The notes under the pieces are model-generated. The model did not search any database and was not told where the DNA came from. It was given only the letters and a program-made list of their open reading frames with translations. 39,963 nt of DNA, taken from positions 1 through 39,963 of the forward strand of contig JAKACD010000001.1 of NCBI GenBank assembly GCA_021821785.1. The letters run 5' to 3'. The stretch is from Thermoplasmata archaeon (GTDB taxonomy: Archaea; Thermoplasmatota; Thermoplasmata; Lutacidiplasmatales; UBA184). Below, piece by piece: positions 8,701 through 14,623 of the stretch; within the stretch, counting starts at the first letter, position 1; each line of letters opens with the position of its first letter. The position numbers were made by a program, and so were the translations under genes.

Positions 8701-9137
8701 GCACCTACATCGCGGGCTCGCCCGGCTCGGTGAAGTTCTACAACTACACCTCCGCCGGGGTCGTGAACTCGCAGCCGATGGCGGTCGGAACGCTGAGCAG
8801 CCTCGCGTACAACGTCACCGTGCGCGCGGTGATCACGTGGACGCCGGCGGTCTCGGGGAACTACGTTCTTTACGCGAACGTGAGCGCGGCGAACCAGTTC
8901 ACCGGGAGCACGTCGACCTCGAACGTGGTGAGCACGTCGATCACGATCAACCCGAACCCGACCACGCAGACCCTCGAGTACGTGGCGATCGGGGTCGCGG
9001 TGGTCGTGGTGCTCGGGCTGATCATCGTCTACTACCGCCGCCGCTCGCGACGGGGCAGCGCGCCGAAGCCGAGCTCGGGCCGCGGCGGGCTCGAGCGCGG
9101 GTCGAAGCGCAGCGAGGACGAAGAGGACGAGGAGTAG
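5799..9137 (+). CDS. Large secreted, membrane-anchored surface glycoprotein
   Basis: 1112 residues from GTG 5799 (GTG 5820 is possible). An N-terminal Arg followed by the hydrophobic run ALWALVVVVLASSLATLPGA is a signal peptide. Next come two or three carboxypeptidase-regulatory or CnaB-like beta domains (LTGYVHQPGGAPVPNGVQV; LKGTVSDQAGGSAAGATVHL; a third starting VSGSMQTTSG). A PKD domain with WTFGD lies near residue 605 and a second PKD-like domain near 815-910. The C-terminus has one transmembrane helix (YVAIGVAVVVVLGLIIVYY) and a cytoplasmic basic then acidic tail. The body is rich in Asn, Ser and Thr with very many N-X-S/T sequons, so heavy N-glycosylation is expected. It is probably a cell-envelope or adhesion protein; the exact role is unknown. 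Confidence 0.88.
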   Translation: MKQLARLVYRAALWALVVVVLASSLATLPGALGASPNYTLTGYVHQPGGAPVPNGVQVDLVSRATGVVYTTTTFGGGGEFQFTTVTTSGAIAPGYWGVSVPAQGNASFSLCSPCAALPQQQNPTFAYQSATNLTSTLYPVIVPNVQVLAYGATLKGTVSDQAGGSAAGATVHLLDPIYNGLVLANTTTNATGVYSLKVPLGSWVLQTTQSGPLPNYSNETAVTVSTSTATANPVIQTYLVSGSMQTTSGAPIPSTGNATLFDGTNGYIYTRPTAVGGYYALGTYPAGFTSGSQSFDVILASVGYSTGYFPIVVSSSSPILQNFQLPALQPGQQGVYQTTLDFSGINPATGSGSLAVSTAASLGNDTVFANLPNASVGQMWAQLGLDFGHSLSFSSTSLPALYQFLKQSGPFFPAVQAGTSVNGTQFVGPSSSENLTSYSSTCSGSCGLASTATLSLGWSESYALNGTLFKNSSSYTIAFNFQHPVSADAYDYSVVLPAGYVLKADTPAPANTQLVPAGAGGTWTKFTLVSQPGPSAEGSAQFTIVKYSALTAIVNASVTNFAFSSHNVLNSTRGNYTVEVGVGQNVTFSALNSLYPSGTNGTRFNWTFGDKSSASTSVGTTYHIYSAASGATPYSGTLNVTSSGGLTDQTTFHVWVGNGPVTAGLANNATANESKTVSSTTYLFVNWGTTLHFNATTSTAAINGSAAPVAGIISVASYRLSAWGGFSTIIGNYSIAQGSAYLAFSNLSYQFLGAGKYLSHGVVAGNTVAFAGWQYNLTLTVWSATGQSASTTLVILVNDTEKPVSAFQILNSASKPITGTGLVAGSNASAEVLLNGANASDPHNGSITHYYWLVTNGGNSSIHFGFNSTTVRPYPAVWLSAAVHAYTVNLTVTDANGNTGYATQSLTVSVNSTITPVMAANNLTAPATLTDGSSYTIWVNVTTGGGTKAVATSVTVAFYFTTPSGTSRTYIAGSPGSVKFYNYTSAGVVNSQPMAVGTLSSLAYNVTVRAVITWTPAVSGNYVLYANVSAANQFTGSTSTSNVVSTSITINPNPTTQTLEYVAIGVAVVVVLGLIIVYYRRRSRRGSAPKPSSGRGGLERGSKRSEDEEDEE

Positions 9138-9190
9138 GGGCCCGAGCCCCTCCCCCAGTCGAACCCTTTCTTTCCTTCCTTTTTCAATTC
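9137..9190 (+). terminator. Hairpin plus T-rich terminator after the surface protein gene
   Basis: A GGGGC/GCCCC hairpin (9137-9150) sits on the stop codon, followed by a strongly T/C-rich stretch (CCCTTTCTTTCCTTCC then TTTTTC) at about 9164-9185. Such U-runs act as archaeal terminators. Confidence 0.6.
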
Positions 9191-9309
9191 CCTGCGCGCG
9201 GCGCGGAGGGAGGCCGCTCGCCCGACCGGGGCGTCCCTATCGCAGTCGCCACCGGTGGGCTGAAGAACGACGGAGGAGCCCCCCGGAGGGCCGTTCGGTC
9301 CTTGGGGGA

Positions 9310-9507
9310 TTACCCGTACGGTCCGACCTCGTCCAAGAGGTCCACGTGGGTCAGGAGCATGCGCCGGCAGCAGTAGCGCTCGAGACCCAGGGCATCCAGG
9401 ACGGCGCCGGCGGGCTCGCCGCGGGCGGTCCGCTCCCGGTACTCGTCCCAGTACTGGCCGATCACGGCGCCGCAGGTGAAGCAGCGCACCGGTACCATCA
9501 TCGTCAT
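9310..9507 (-). CDS. rpoN: DNA-directed RNA polymerase subunit N (Rpb10)
   Basis: A 65-residue zinc protein of the RNA polymerase assembly platform with RpoD and RpoL. The Rpb10 signature is intact: VPVRCFTCG at the N-terminus and [17 protein letters not shown] at the C-terminal side, with the CX2C and adjacent CC pair that bind zinc, and [11 protein letters not shown]. It is the last gene of the rpl18e-rpl13-rps9-rpoN operon, 19 nt after rps9. Many archaeal genomes continue with rpoK, eno and rps2; here the operon stops and convergent DNA begins. Confidence 0.97.
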   Translation of the reverse strand: MTMMVPVRCFTCGAVIGQYWDEYRERTARGEPAGAVLDALGLERYCCRRMLLTHVDLLDEVGPYG

Positions 9508-9526
9508 GGCAGGAACCTCCGTAGCC

Positions 9527-9934
9527 TCAGCGGTACGACTTCTGCCGCCGCTTGCGCGCTCCGCGGCCCCCCGGGCGCTTCGGGAGCTTGCGGCGCGGGT
9601 CGTTCACGATGAGCGAGCGGTCGTAGTGCTTGAACTGCTCGCGGAGCGAGGCGTCCTTGAGCCACTCGAGCAACCCCCGGGCGACCGCGGTGCGGGCGGC
9701 CGAAGCCTGGCCGACGACGCCGCCCCCGGTGGCCCGCACCGAGATGTCGAGCGTCTTCGCGCGCTCCCCGATCATGAGGAGCGGCTCCTGGATCTTCTGG
9801 CGCACGAGCTCGGGCTCGACGAGCTCGAGCGGTCGGTCGTTGAACCGGACGAGGCCGATCCCCTTACGGACCGACGCGCGGGCGACCGCCGCCTTGCGCT
9901 TGCCGGTGGTCAGGACGACGACCGGGGCTCTCAT
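9527..9934 (-). CDS. rps9: 30S ribosomal protein uS9
   Basis: 135 residues. It has the uS9 core ([29 protein letters not shown], then [21 protein letters not shown]) and ends in the archaeal/eukaryotic basic tail KRRQKSYR that reaches the P-site tRNA. Its start overlaps the rpl13 stop by 4 nt, so the two are translationally coupled. Confidence 0.98.
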   Translation of the reverse strand: MRAPVVVLTTGKRKAAVARASVRKGIGLVRFNDRPLELVEPELVRQKIQEPLLMIGERAKTLDISVRATGGGVVGQASAARTAVARGLLEWLKDASLREQFKHYDRSLIVNDPRRKLPKRPGGRGARKRRQKSYR

Positions 9935-10374
9935 ACGTGCGCTCCCAAGAGGCGGGTGATCGCTTCCAACGTGATCGGCGGGCGCGTGGACGGCCGGGCC
10001 TTCGCCGGGGCGAGCGTCTCGGCCGAGGCGCCCTGGTAGGTGGGCGGGACCCCGATATGGACCTCGAGGCGCGCGAACGCGACCTTCCCGCGGGTCTTGA
10101 GATGCGGCAGCATCCCCCGCACCGTGCGGCGGAAGATCCGGTCCGGATAGCGCGGATAGTGCGGGCCGGTGCGCTTCGATCCGCGCGCCCGCTCCGCGGT
10201 ATAGTGCGCGAGGACCTGGGCCCGGCTCCCGGTGACGACCGCCTTCTCGGCGTTCAGCACGACGATCGTCTCGCCCCGCAAGAGGCGCTGGGCGATCAGG
10301 CTCGCAGCCCGTCCGACCACGAGGCCGGTCACGTCAATGACGGTCGGGGTCGGCGCGGCGTCGGCGCTAGACAA
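9931..10374 (-). CDS. rpl13: 50S ribosomal protein uL13
   Basis: 147 residues, archaeal form. Core motifs are VIDVTGLVVGRAASLIAQRL, IVVLNAEKAVVTGSR, RTGPHYPRYPDRIFRRTVRGMLPH and TRGKVAFARLEVHIGVPP. It overlaps rpl18e by 8 nt and rps9 by 4 nt, typical of this conserved operon. The first ten residues are a nonconserved Ala/Pro extension. Confidence 0.98.
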   Translation of the reverse strand: MSSADAAPTPTVIDVTGLVVGRAASLIAQRLLRGETIVVLNAEKAVVTGSRAQVLAHYTAERARGSKRTGPHYPRYPDRIFRRTVRGMLPHLKTRGKVAFARLEVHIGVPPTYQGASAETLAPAKARPSTRPPITLEAITRLLGAHV

Positions 10375-10732
10375 GGAGCCTCACCCCCGTCCCGTCCGGG
10401 CGGGACTTTACGAGGTCATGGAGCGAGAGCGCCGTGCCGCCGGCGGCGTGGATCTTCGACTTGGCCCCGGCGGAGTACGCGAAGGCGGCGACCGTGAGCC
10501 GCTTCGAAAGCGCGCCCGCGGCCAATAGCTTCCCCGGCACGACCACCGTCTCCTCGGCCTCGGCGAGCCGGTCGAGATGCCCGACGTTCGCGGGCGAGCT
10601 CTGGTGGCGGGATCGCTCGAGACGGTCGGCGACCGCCTCCCAGATCGGGGCCTTTTGGGTCCGGGCCGTCCGGCGCAGCTCTCCGAGGAGACGGACGAGC
10701 TCGGTGTTCTGCTTGCGAACAGTACGAGGCAT
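10367..10732 (-). CDS. rpl18e: 50S ribosomal protein eL18
   Basis: 121 residues, the normal archaeal length. It begins MPRTVRKQNTELVRLLGELRR and carries the family segments APIWEAVADRLERSR, VVVPGKLLAAGALSKRLTVAAF and HAAGGTALSLHDLVKS. It is the first gene of the ribosomal operon, with a TATA box about 30 bp before the ATG, so it is likely leaderless. Confidence 0.98.
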   Translation of the reverse strand: MPRTVRKQNTELVRLLGELRRTARTQKAPIWEAVADRLERSRHQSSPANVGHLDRLAEAEETVVVPGKLLAAGALSKRLTVAAFAYSAGAKSKIHAAGGTALSLHDLVKSRPDGTGVRLLV

Positions 10733-10760
10733 GGGCGGGACGCCTCCGACCCGGGTGCTC

Positions 10761-10770
10761 GATATAAGCG
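10761..10770 (-). promoter_or_regulatory. TATA box of the rpl18e-rpl13-rps9-rpoN operon
   Basis: The minus strand reads CGCTTATATC about 30 bp upstream of the rpl18e ATG (10732). Confidence 0.65.
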
Positions 10771-10854
10771 TTGCCGCCTCGGGAACGCTCGTCGCGGCCG
10801 CGCGCCCGGTCGGCGGTGGCGGCTCGTCCGAGACGGCTTCCGATACTCACCAAC

Positions 10855-10864
10855 GGTTAAATAC
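10855..10864 (+). promoter_or_regulatory. TATA box of the PRC-barrel/GT2 operon
   Basis: GGTTAAATAC lies 35-44 bp before the ATG at 10899, in the divergent region shared with the ribosomal operon. Confidence 0.6.
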
Positions 10865-10898
10865 GCGCCGCCGCCATTCGCGCCGCGAGGCCCTCCCC

Positions 10899-11141
10899 AT
10901 GCGCAAGTTCCTCACCGAGCTCCGCGGCAAGACCGTGATGACGAATGACGGACAGATCCTGGGTCTGATCGACAACTTCGTCGTCGACACGCTGACCGGT
11001 GGGATCGCGCACGTCCTCGTGACGCCGAGCGAGGATGTCGAGCAACGCCTCTTCCAGAGCGACGCCTCGGGCCGTCTCGTGCTCCCCTTCAAGAGCATGC
11101 GCGCGGTGAAGGATGTCGTCGTGATGGACATTGGGAAGTAA
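10899..11141 (+). CDS. Small PRC-barrel domain protein
   Basis: 80 residues forming a single PRC-barrel: FLTELRGKTVMTNDGQILG, IDNFVVDTLTGGIAHVLV, then LPFKSMRAVKDVVVMDIGK. Single PRC-barrel proteins are common in euryarchaea; some are linked to cell division together with SepF and FtsZ, others to RNA processing (inference from family reports). Here it is the first gene of an operon and overlaps the following glycosyltransferase start by 11 nt. The ATG follows a GC-rich leader after the TATA box. Confidence 0.85.
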   Translation: MRKFLTELRGKTVMTNDGQILGLIDNFVVDTLTGGIAHVLVTPSEDVEQRLFQSDASGRLVLPFKSMRAVKDVVVMDIGK

Positions 11142-11979
11142 GCCCGATTCTCCCCCGCTCGTCTCGGTCGTAATCACCGTCCGCAACGAGGCGTCCCGCC
11201 TCGCCCCGCTGCTGGACAGCCTGCTCGCCCAGGCGCCGCCGTTCGAGGTCGTCCTCGTCGACGCCGAGAGCCGCGATGGCACCTACGAGATCGCGCAGGA
11301 GTACGCCGCCCGCCACCCGGGCGTGATCCGCGTCTTCCGCCAGCCCTGTTCCCGCGGCATGGGCCGGAACGCCGGCGTTGCGGCCGCCCGGGGCGAGTAT
11401 GTCGCCTTCACGGACGGCGACTGCTTCGCGGACTCGAACTGGGTCGCCCGGATCCGCGAGGGGCTCTCGATCGCCCCGGTCGTAGCCGGTCAGACCGTGA
11501 TGGTCGGCCGACCGAGCTACAGCCGGCTCGTACGGATCGAGCTGTTCCAGAGCGGCTACGACGTGACGTATCCAAGCTGCAACCTCGCCTACCATCGAGC
11601 GCTGTTCGAGCAGCTGGGCGGCTTCGACCCGCGGTTCATCACCGCGGAGGATATCGACCTCAATCTGAGGGCGGTACAGCTGGGCGCCTCGATCCTCTAC
11701 CGCCCGGACGCCACGATCTACCATTATGGACGGACCACCTTCCTCCGGTTCCTCTACCAGGCGTTCTGGAACGGCTATGGCCGTAAGCAGCTCACCGAGA
11801 AGCACGGCAGCCTATGGGGCCGCTACCGGATTCGCCGCCTGATCTCGGGCCAGCGGGGGCCGATCGCGTGGTGCCGCCTTCTTGCCGCGCTCGCCGGCTA
11901 CGGGGCCCGAGTGGTCACCGCTTCCGACCGACGACTCACGAACGGAGCCGGGTCGACCCCGGCGAATTCTCCCCCCTGA
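11131..11979 (+). CDS. Family 2 glycosyltransferase
   Basis: 282 residues. A GT-A fold enzyme transferring a sugar from a nucleotide- or lipid-linked donor. N-terminal VSVVITVRNEASRL and VVLVDAESRDGTYEIA form the nucleotide-binding strands, FTDGDCFAD holds the DXD-type metal site, and ITAEDIDLNLRA supplies the catalytic-base ED. The C-terminal part (FLRFLYQAFWNGYGRKQL) is an amphipathic helix with no clear transmembrane segment, so the enzyme is probably peripheral on the inner face of the membrane. The TTG start lies inside the end of the PRC-barrel gene, implying coupling. Possible role in N-glycan or surface sugar assembly; acceptor unknown. Confidence 0.88.
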   Translation: MGSKPDSPPLVSVVITVRNEASRLAPLLDSLLAQAPPFEVVLVDAESRDGTYEIAQEYAARHPGVIRVFRQPCSRGMGRNAGVAAARGEYVAFTDGDCFADSNWVARIREGLSIAPVVAGQTVMVGRPSYSRLVRIELFQSGYDVTYPSCNLAYHRALFEQLGGFDPRFITAEDIDLNLRAVQLGASILYRPDATIYHYGRTTFLRFLYQAFWNGYGRKQLTEKHGSLWGRYRIRRLISGQRGPIAWCRLLAALAGYGARVVTASDRRLTNGAGSTPANSPP

Positions 11980-12017
11980 TCCCGCGGCCGGGCCAATGAT
12001 CCCCCGAAACCGGGGGT

Positions 12018-12377
12018 TCAGTTCGCCTTCAGGAGTTCGGCGACCTTCACGACCTCGGCCATGACCTTGGGGAGGTCGGCCGACTGGTCGACCACCGCGA
12101 CCAGGAGCGCCTTCTTGCCGCTCCCGACGATGATGGTCTTCGAGTCGTTCCCTTCGATGACGATCCGCTCCGGAGGGGAGCGGTTCAGCTCGGTGTTCGC
12201 CGTCGCGGCGGCGCCGAGGATCGTCGCGCACATGATGGCGAACGTCTCGGTATACACCCCCGCCGGCACATCGGCGTACAGCACGAGGCCGTCGCGCGAG
12301 ACGAGGGCGGTCGCGATGCCCCCGATACGGGTCTTGAGGTCCTTGATCACTGCCCCGACGTTCCCGGTCGCCATCAT
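12018..12377 (-). CDS. Roadblock/LC7 domain protein
   Basis: 119 residues covering one Roadblock/LC7 fold: a helix VGAVIKDLKTRIGGI, strands ATALVSRDGLVLYADVP, a long helix ETFAIMCATILGAAATAN, strands PERIVIEGNDSKTIIVGSGKKALLVAVV and a C-terminal helix. Such proteins dimerise and usually regulate small Ras-like GTPases (MglB-type in bacteria). No partner GTPase is in the window. It is 16 nt downstream of, and likely co-transcribed with, the V4R-domain gene, suggesting a two-protein sensor or regulator. The start may be the first or second Met. Confidence 0.88.
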   Translation of the reverse strand: MMATGNVGAVIKDLKTRIGGIATALVSRDGLVLYADVPAGVYTETFAIMCATILGAAATANTELNRSPPERIVIEGNDSKTIIVGSGKKALLVAVVDQSADLPKVMAEVVKVAELLKAN

Positions 12378-12393
12378 TGTCCTTCCGACCTGC

Positions 12394-12795
12394 CTACAGT
12401 TCCTCGATCCGGAAATGGCACTCGGGGTGACCGGTGCTCGCGCACATCTCTTCTGTACACTTAACGCGGCCCCCTTTAAAACGTTCGTAGAACTCGCGGA
12501 GCATCCCCCGGAGGCGGTGGCATGTGGGTATGTCGCTCGGGGCGACCTCGATCGAGCCCTTCACGACCACGTCCCGATCCCCGAAGGTGATCGACTCGAC
12601 CCAGCCGCGCTCCTTCAGGAGCTGACCGGCCCGCTCGAAGAACTTCGCACGGTCCTTCAAGGCCTCATCGGCCATCCCCACGCCGATCACCGACCCCTCC
12701 TTGAAAAAGAGGCCGTGGCAGGCGTGCGACATCACGCCTTCGTAGAGCTCTTTGATCTGCCGGAGCTCCGCCTGGTCGATCTTGACCGAGCGCAT
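12394..12795 (-). CDS. V4R-domain (4-vinyl reductase-like) small-molecule sensor protein
   Basis: 133 residues made of a single V4R-type domain. It begins with a helix (QAELRQIKELYEGV), continues with HACHGLFFKEGSVIGVGMADEALKDRAKFFERAGQLLKERGWVE as partly conserved core, and ends with the characteristic Cys/His-rich segment KCTEEMCASTGHPECHFRIEEL. V4R domains bind small hydrophobic molecules and often control partners. The Cys and His residues (MSHACH, C in KCTEEMC, HPEC) could hold a metal. It has its own TATA box 27 bp upstream, so it is leaderless and first in an operon with the Roadblock gene. Confidence 0.75.
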   Translation of the reverse strand: MRSVKIDQAELRQIKELYEGVMSHACHGLFFKEGSVIGVGMADEALKDRAKFFERAGQLLKERGWVESITFGDRDVVVKGSIEVAPSDIPTCHRLRGMLREFYERFKGGRVKCTEEMCASTGHPECHFRIEEL

Positions 12796-12820
12796 GGACG
12801 GGGCGGGGGACCGCGGGCCC

Positions 12821-12830
12821 CGTATATAGG
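12821..12830 (-). promoter_or_regulatory. TATA box of the V4R-Roadblock operon
   Basis: The minus strand reads CCTATATACG, 27-35 bp upstream of the ATG at 12795. Confidence 0.65.
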
Positions 12831-12833
12831 GAT

Positions 12834-13607
12834 TCAGTCGGGTGGGACCCGCTCGGTCCCTTCGGTCGCTTCCGTTTCCGCGACCCCTCGACCGGGCGCG
12901 AGGGTCGCCTCGAGGGCGTCGAGGCTCGTCATCCGCCCCAGGCGGACCTTCGGCCAGGCGTCGTGCCGGTCGAGAAGCACGGCCGCGAGGCCGGCGCGCG
13001 CCGCAGCTCGCACGTCGCTCCAGAACAGGTCGCCTACGAACGCGGCCCGGGCCGGAGCCGAGCCGAGCCGTTCTACGGCCTGACGGAACGCGGCCGGGTC
13101 CGGAGCGACCGGCCCCGAAGGGTCCCCCGCGCCAACGAGGAGCTCCTCCGAGATCCCGACCCGGTGCAGCAGCCAGCGAGCCGGTTCGAGCGGAAGGGGC
13201 GTAAGTATCCCGACACGGATCCCGCCGGCCGCGAGCCGGGCGAGCGCCGGGGCGACGTCCGGGTACCGTTCCACTTCGGCGGCCGGCCGGAGGATGCGAC
13301 GCACAACCGCCTCCGTCTCCTCGGTCGGGAGCGAGTGGCCCGCGATCGCCCAGAGGGTGTCGGCGAGATGCCGGGAGAGCGCGGCGACATCTGCGGCCGG
13401 AGCTTTTCCCCGCAGCCCCTGCCAGCGGCGCCGGTCCCACGCCTTCAACGAGCGACGCACCGCCGATCGGATCCGCCGCTCGCCGAGCACGGGACCCTGC
13501 GGACGCCAAGCCCACTGCCAGAGCGCCGGAGTGTGGAACGGCACGAGCACGTCATCGAGGTCGAAGACGACCGCCTCGAGCTCGCGGGCGCCGTATCGGA
13601 GCGTCAC
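12834..13607 (-). CDS. HAD-superfamily hydrolase, motif III lysine missing
   Basis: 257 residues. Motif I is VVFDLDDVL (nucleophile D16, acid/base D18). A helical cap covers about residues 22-110. Motif II is GILTPL with T136. Motif IV is VGDLFWSDVRAAARAG (D193, D198). The usual motif III Lys before PDP is replaced: the sequence is GPVAPDPAAF, with A168 where KPDP is expected. The nearest alternatives are Arg residues in helix 174-180. The enzyme may be a phosphatase with altered stabilisation or may have lost activity. It lies 19 nt downstream of the coiled-coil gene in the same direction. Confidence 0.85.
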   Translation of the reverse strand: MTLRYGARELEAVVFDLDDVLVPFHTPALWQWAWRPQGPVLGERRIRSAVRRSLKAWDRRRWQGLRGKAPAADVAALSRHLADTLWAIAGHSLPTEETEAVVRRILRPAAEVERYPDVAPALARLAAGGIRVGILTPLPLEPARWLLHRVGISEELLVGAGDPSGPVAPDPAAFRQAVERLGSAPARAAFVGDLFWSDVRAAARAGLAAVLLDRHDAWPKVRLGRMTSLDALEATLAPGRGVAETEATEGTERVPPD

Positions 13608-13626
13608 CGTCGGCTCCCTCGCGCGC

Positions 13627-14490
13627 CTATCCGCGCCCGCTCTTCTGGAGTTCGAGCAGGTCTTCGGTCGAGACCTTCTCGCCCTTCTTGAGGCGGGCCA
13701 GGAAATCTTCCTCGCGCGGGGGTTCGACCTCGCCCCAAGACGCCGGGGCCCGACCGCCGCGCGCCGCGTAGAGGAGCTTCTCGATGTCCCGAACCTCCTC
13801 GATCGCGGCGATGTGCTGCCGATGGGCGTCGTCGGCCTGCGCCTTGACCTCGAGGAGCTTCGCCTGCACCTCGTCGGCCTGCCGCCGAAGCTCGTCCACC
13901 GATTCGTAGAGCGTGACCATCGCCTCGTGCTCGCGCTGGGCGTCCTCCGCGGCGTGGCCGACCGCAGCGTGGTGCTTCTCCGCCTCGTCGCGCGCCTCGG
14001 CGAAGGCCTTCATCGTCTGCTCGACCTCGGGATCCTGGCGCAGCTCCTGGTCCTGCTCCCGGATCGCCGCCTCGAGGCGCTTCATCTCCTCGATGAGGCG
14101 CTTTTCTTGCTCGCCCGTCAGGGCGGTGGTCATGTGACGGAACTCGAGCTCCTTGAGCTCCTTGCGGAGCCGCCAGACCGGGACCGCGCCGGGCCGCGGG
14201 GCGCGGGCCCGTTTGAGCTCCTGGACCTTGTCCCCGAGCTCCTGGAGCTTGTGGTTCCACTCCTCGCGCAGCCGCTTCTCTTCGCGGACCTGGCTGTTGA
14301 GCAGATCCCGCTGGCGACGGTGCTCCTGGGCCTCGGAGCTCTTGAAATGCAGTTCATCCAGGATGCGGGAGCGCTGCTCCGCCGTCGCCCGGGCCTCGGC
14401 GTTCAGCCGGTCCCGACGGGCCCGAGCCTCGTCGGCCCGCGCGTTCGATTCCGCACGTCGCTTGTCCAGTTCTTCGGTCGCGTCGCTCAA
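13627..14490 (-). CDS. Coiled-coil protein (COG1340-like)
   Basis: 287 residues, almost entirely charged alpha-helical coiled coil from residue 5 to about 245, broken near residues 98-107 by a Pro/Arg-rich hinge (ARAPRPGAVPVW). After the break comes RLRKELKELEFRHMTTALTGEQEKRLIEEMK, the conserved centre of the archaeal COG1340 family. The C-terminus ends with a short segment EEDFLARLKKGEKVSTEDLLELQKS. There is no ATPase domain, so it is not an SMC protein. Family members have no proven function. It is divergent from herA and upstream of the HAD gene. Confidence 0.82.
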   Translation of the reverse strand: MSDATEELDKRRAESNARADEARARRDRLNAEARATAEQRSRILDELHFKSSEAQEHRRQRDLLNSQVREEKRLREEWNHKLQELGDKVQELKRARAPRPGAVPVWRLRKELKELEFRHMTTALTGEQEKRLIEEMKRLEAAIREQDQELRQDPEVEQTMKAFAEARDEAEKHHAAVGHAAEDAQREHEAMVTLYESVDELRRQADEVQAKLLEVKAQADDAHRQHIAAIEEVRDIEKLLYAARGGRAPASWGEVEPPREEDFLARLKKGEKVSTEDLLELQKSGRG

Positions 14491-14550
14491 CCGGCCACCG
14501 CTCCGCCCCGGGAAATCACCCGGTCGAGGAGGCGTTCGACAAATGCGCGC

Positions 14551-14560
14551 GATATAAAGG
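14551..14560. promoter_or_regulatory. TATA box between the coiled-coil gene and herA
   Basis: GATATAAAGG on the plus strand reads CCTTTATATC on the minus strand. It is about 65 bp from each start codon, so it could serve either direction with leaders of about 35-40 nt. A second, weaker CTAATATG (14604-14611) is close to herA. Confidence 0.45.
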
Positions 14561-14623
14561 CTTCCGACTGACCCGCCCGGGTGCGTTTCGCCTGCCGCGT
14601 CAGTCTAATATGCCGCCCCCCGG

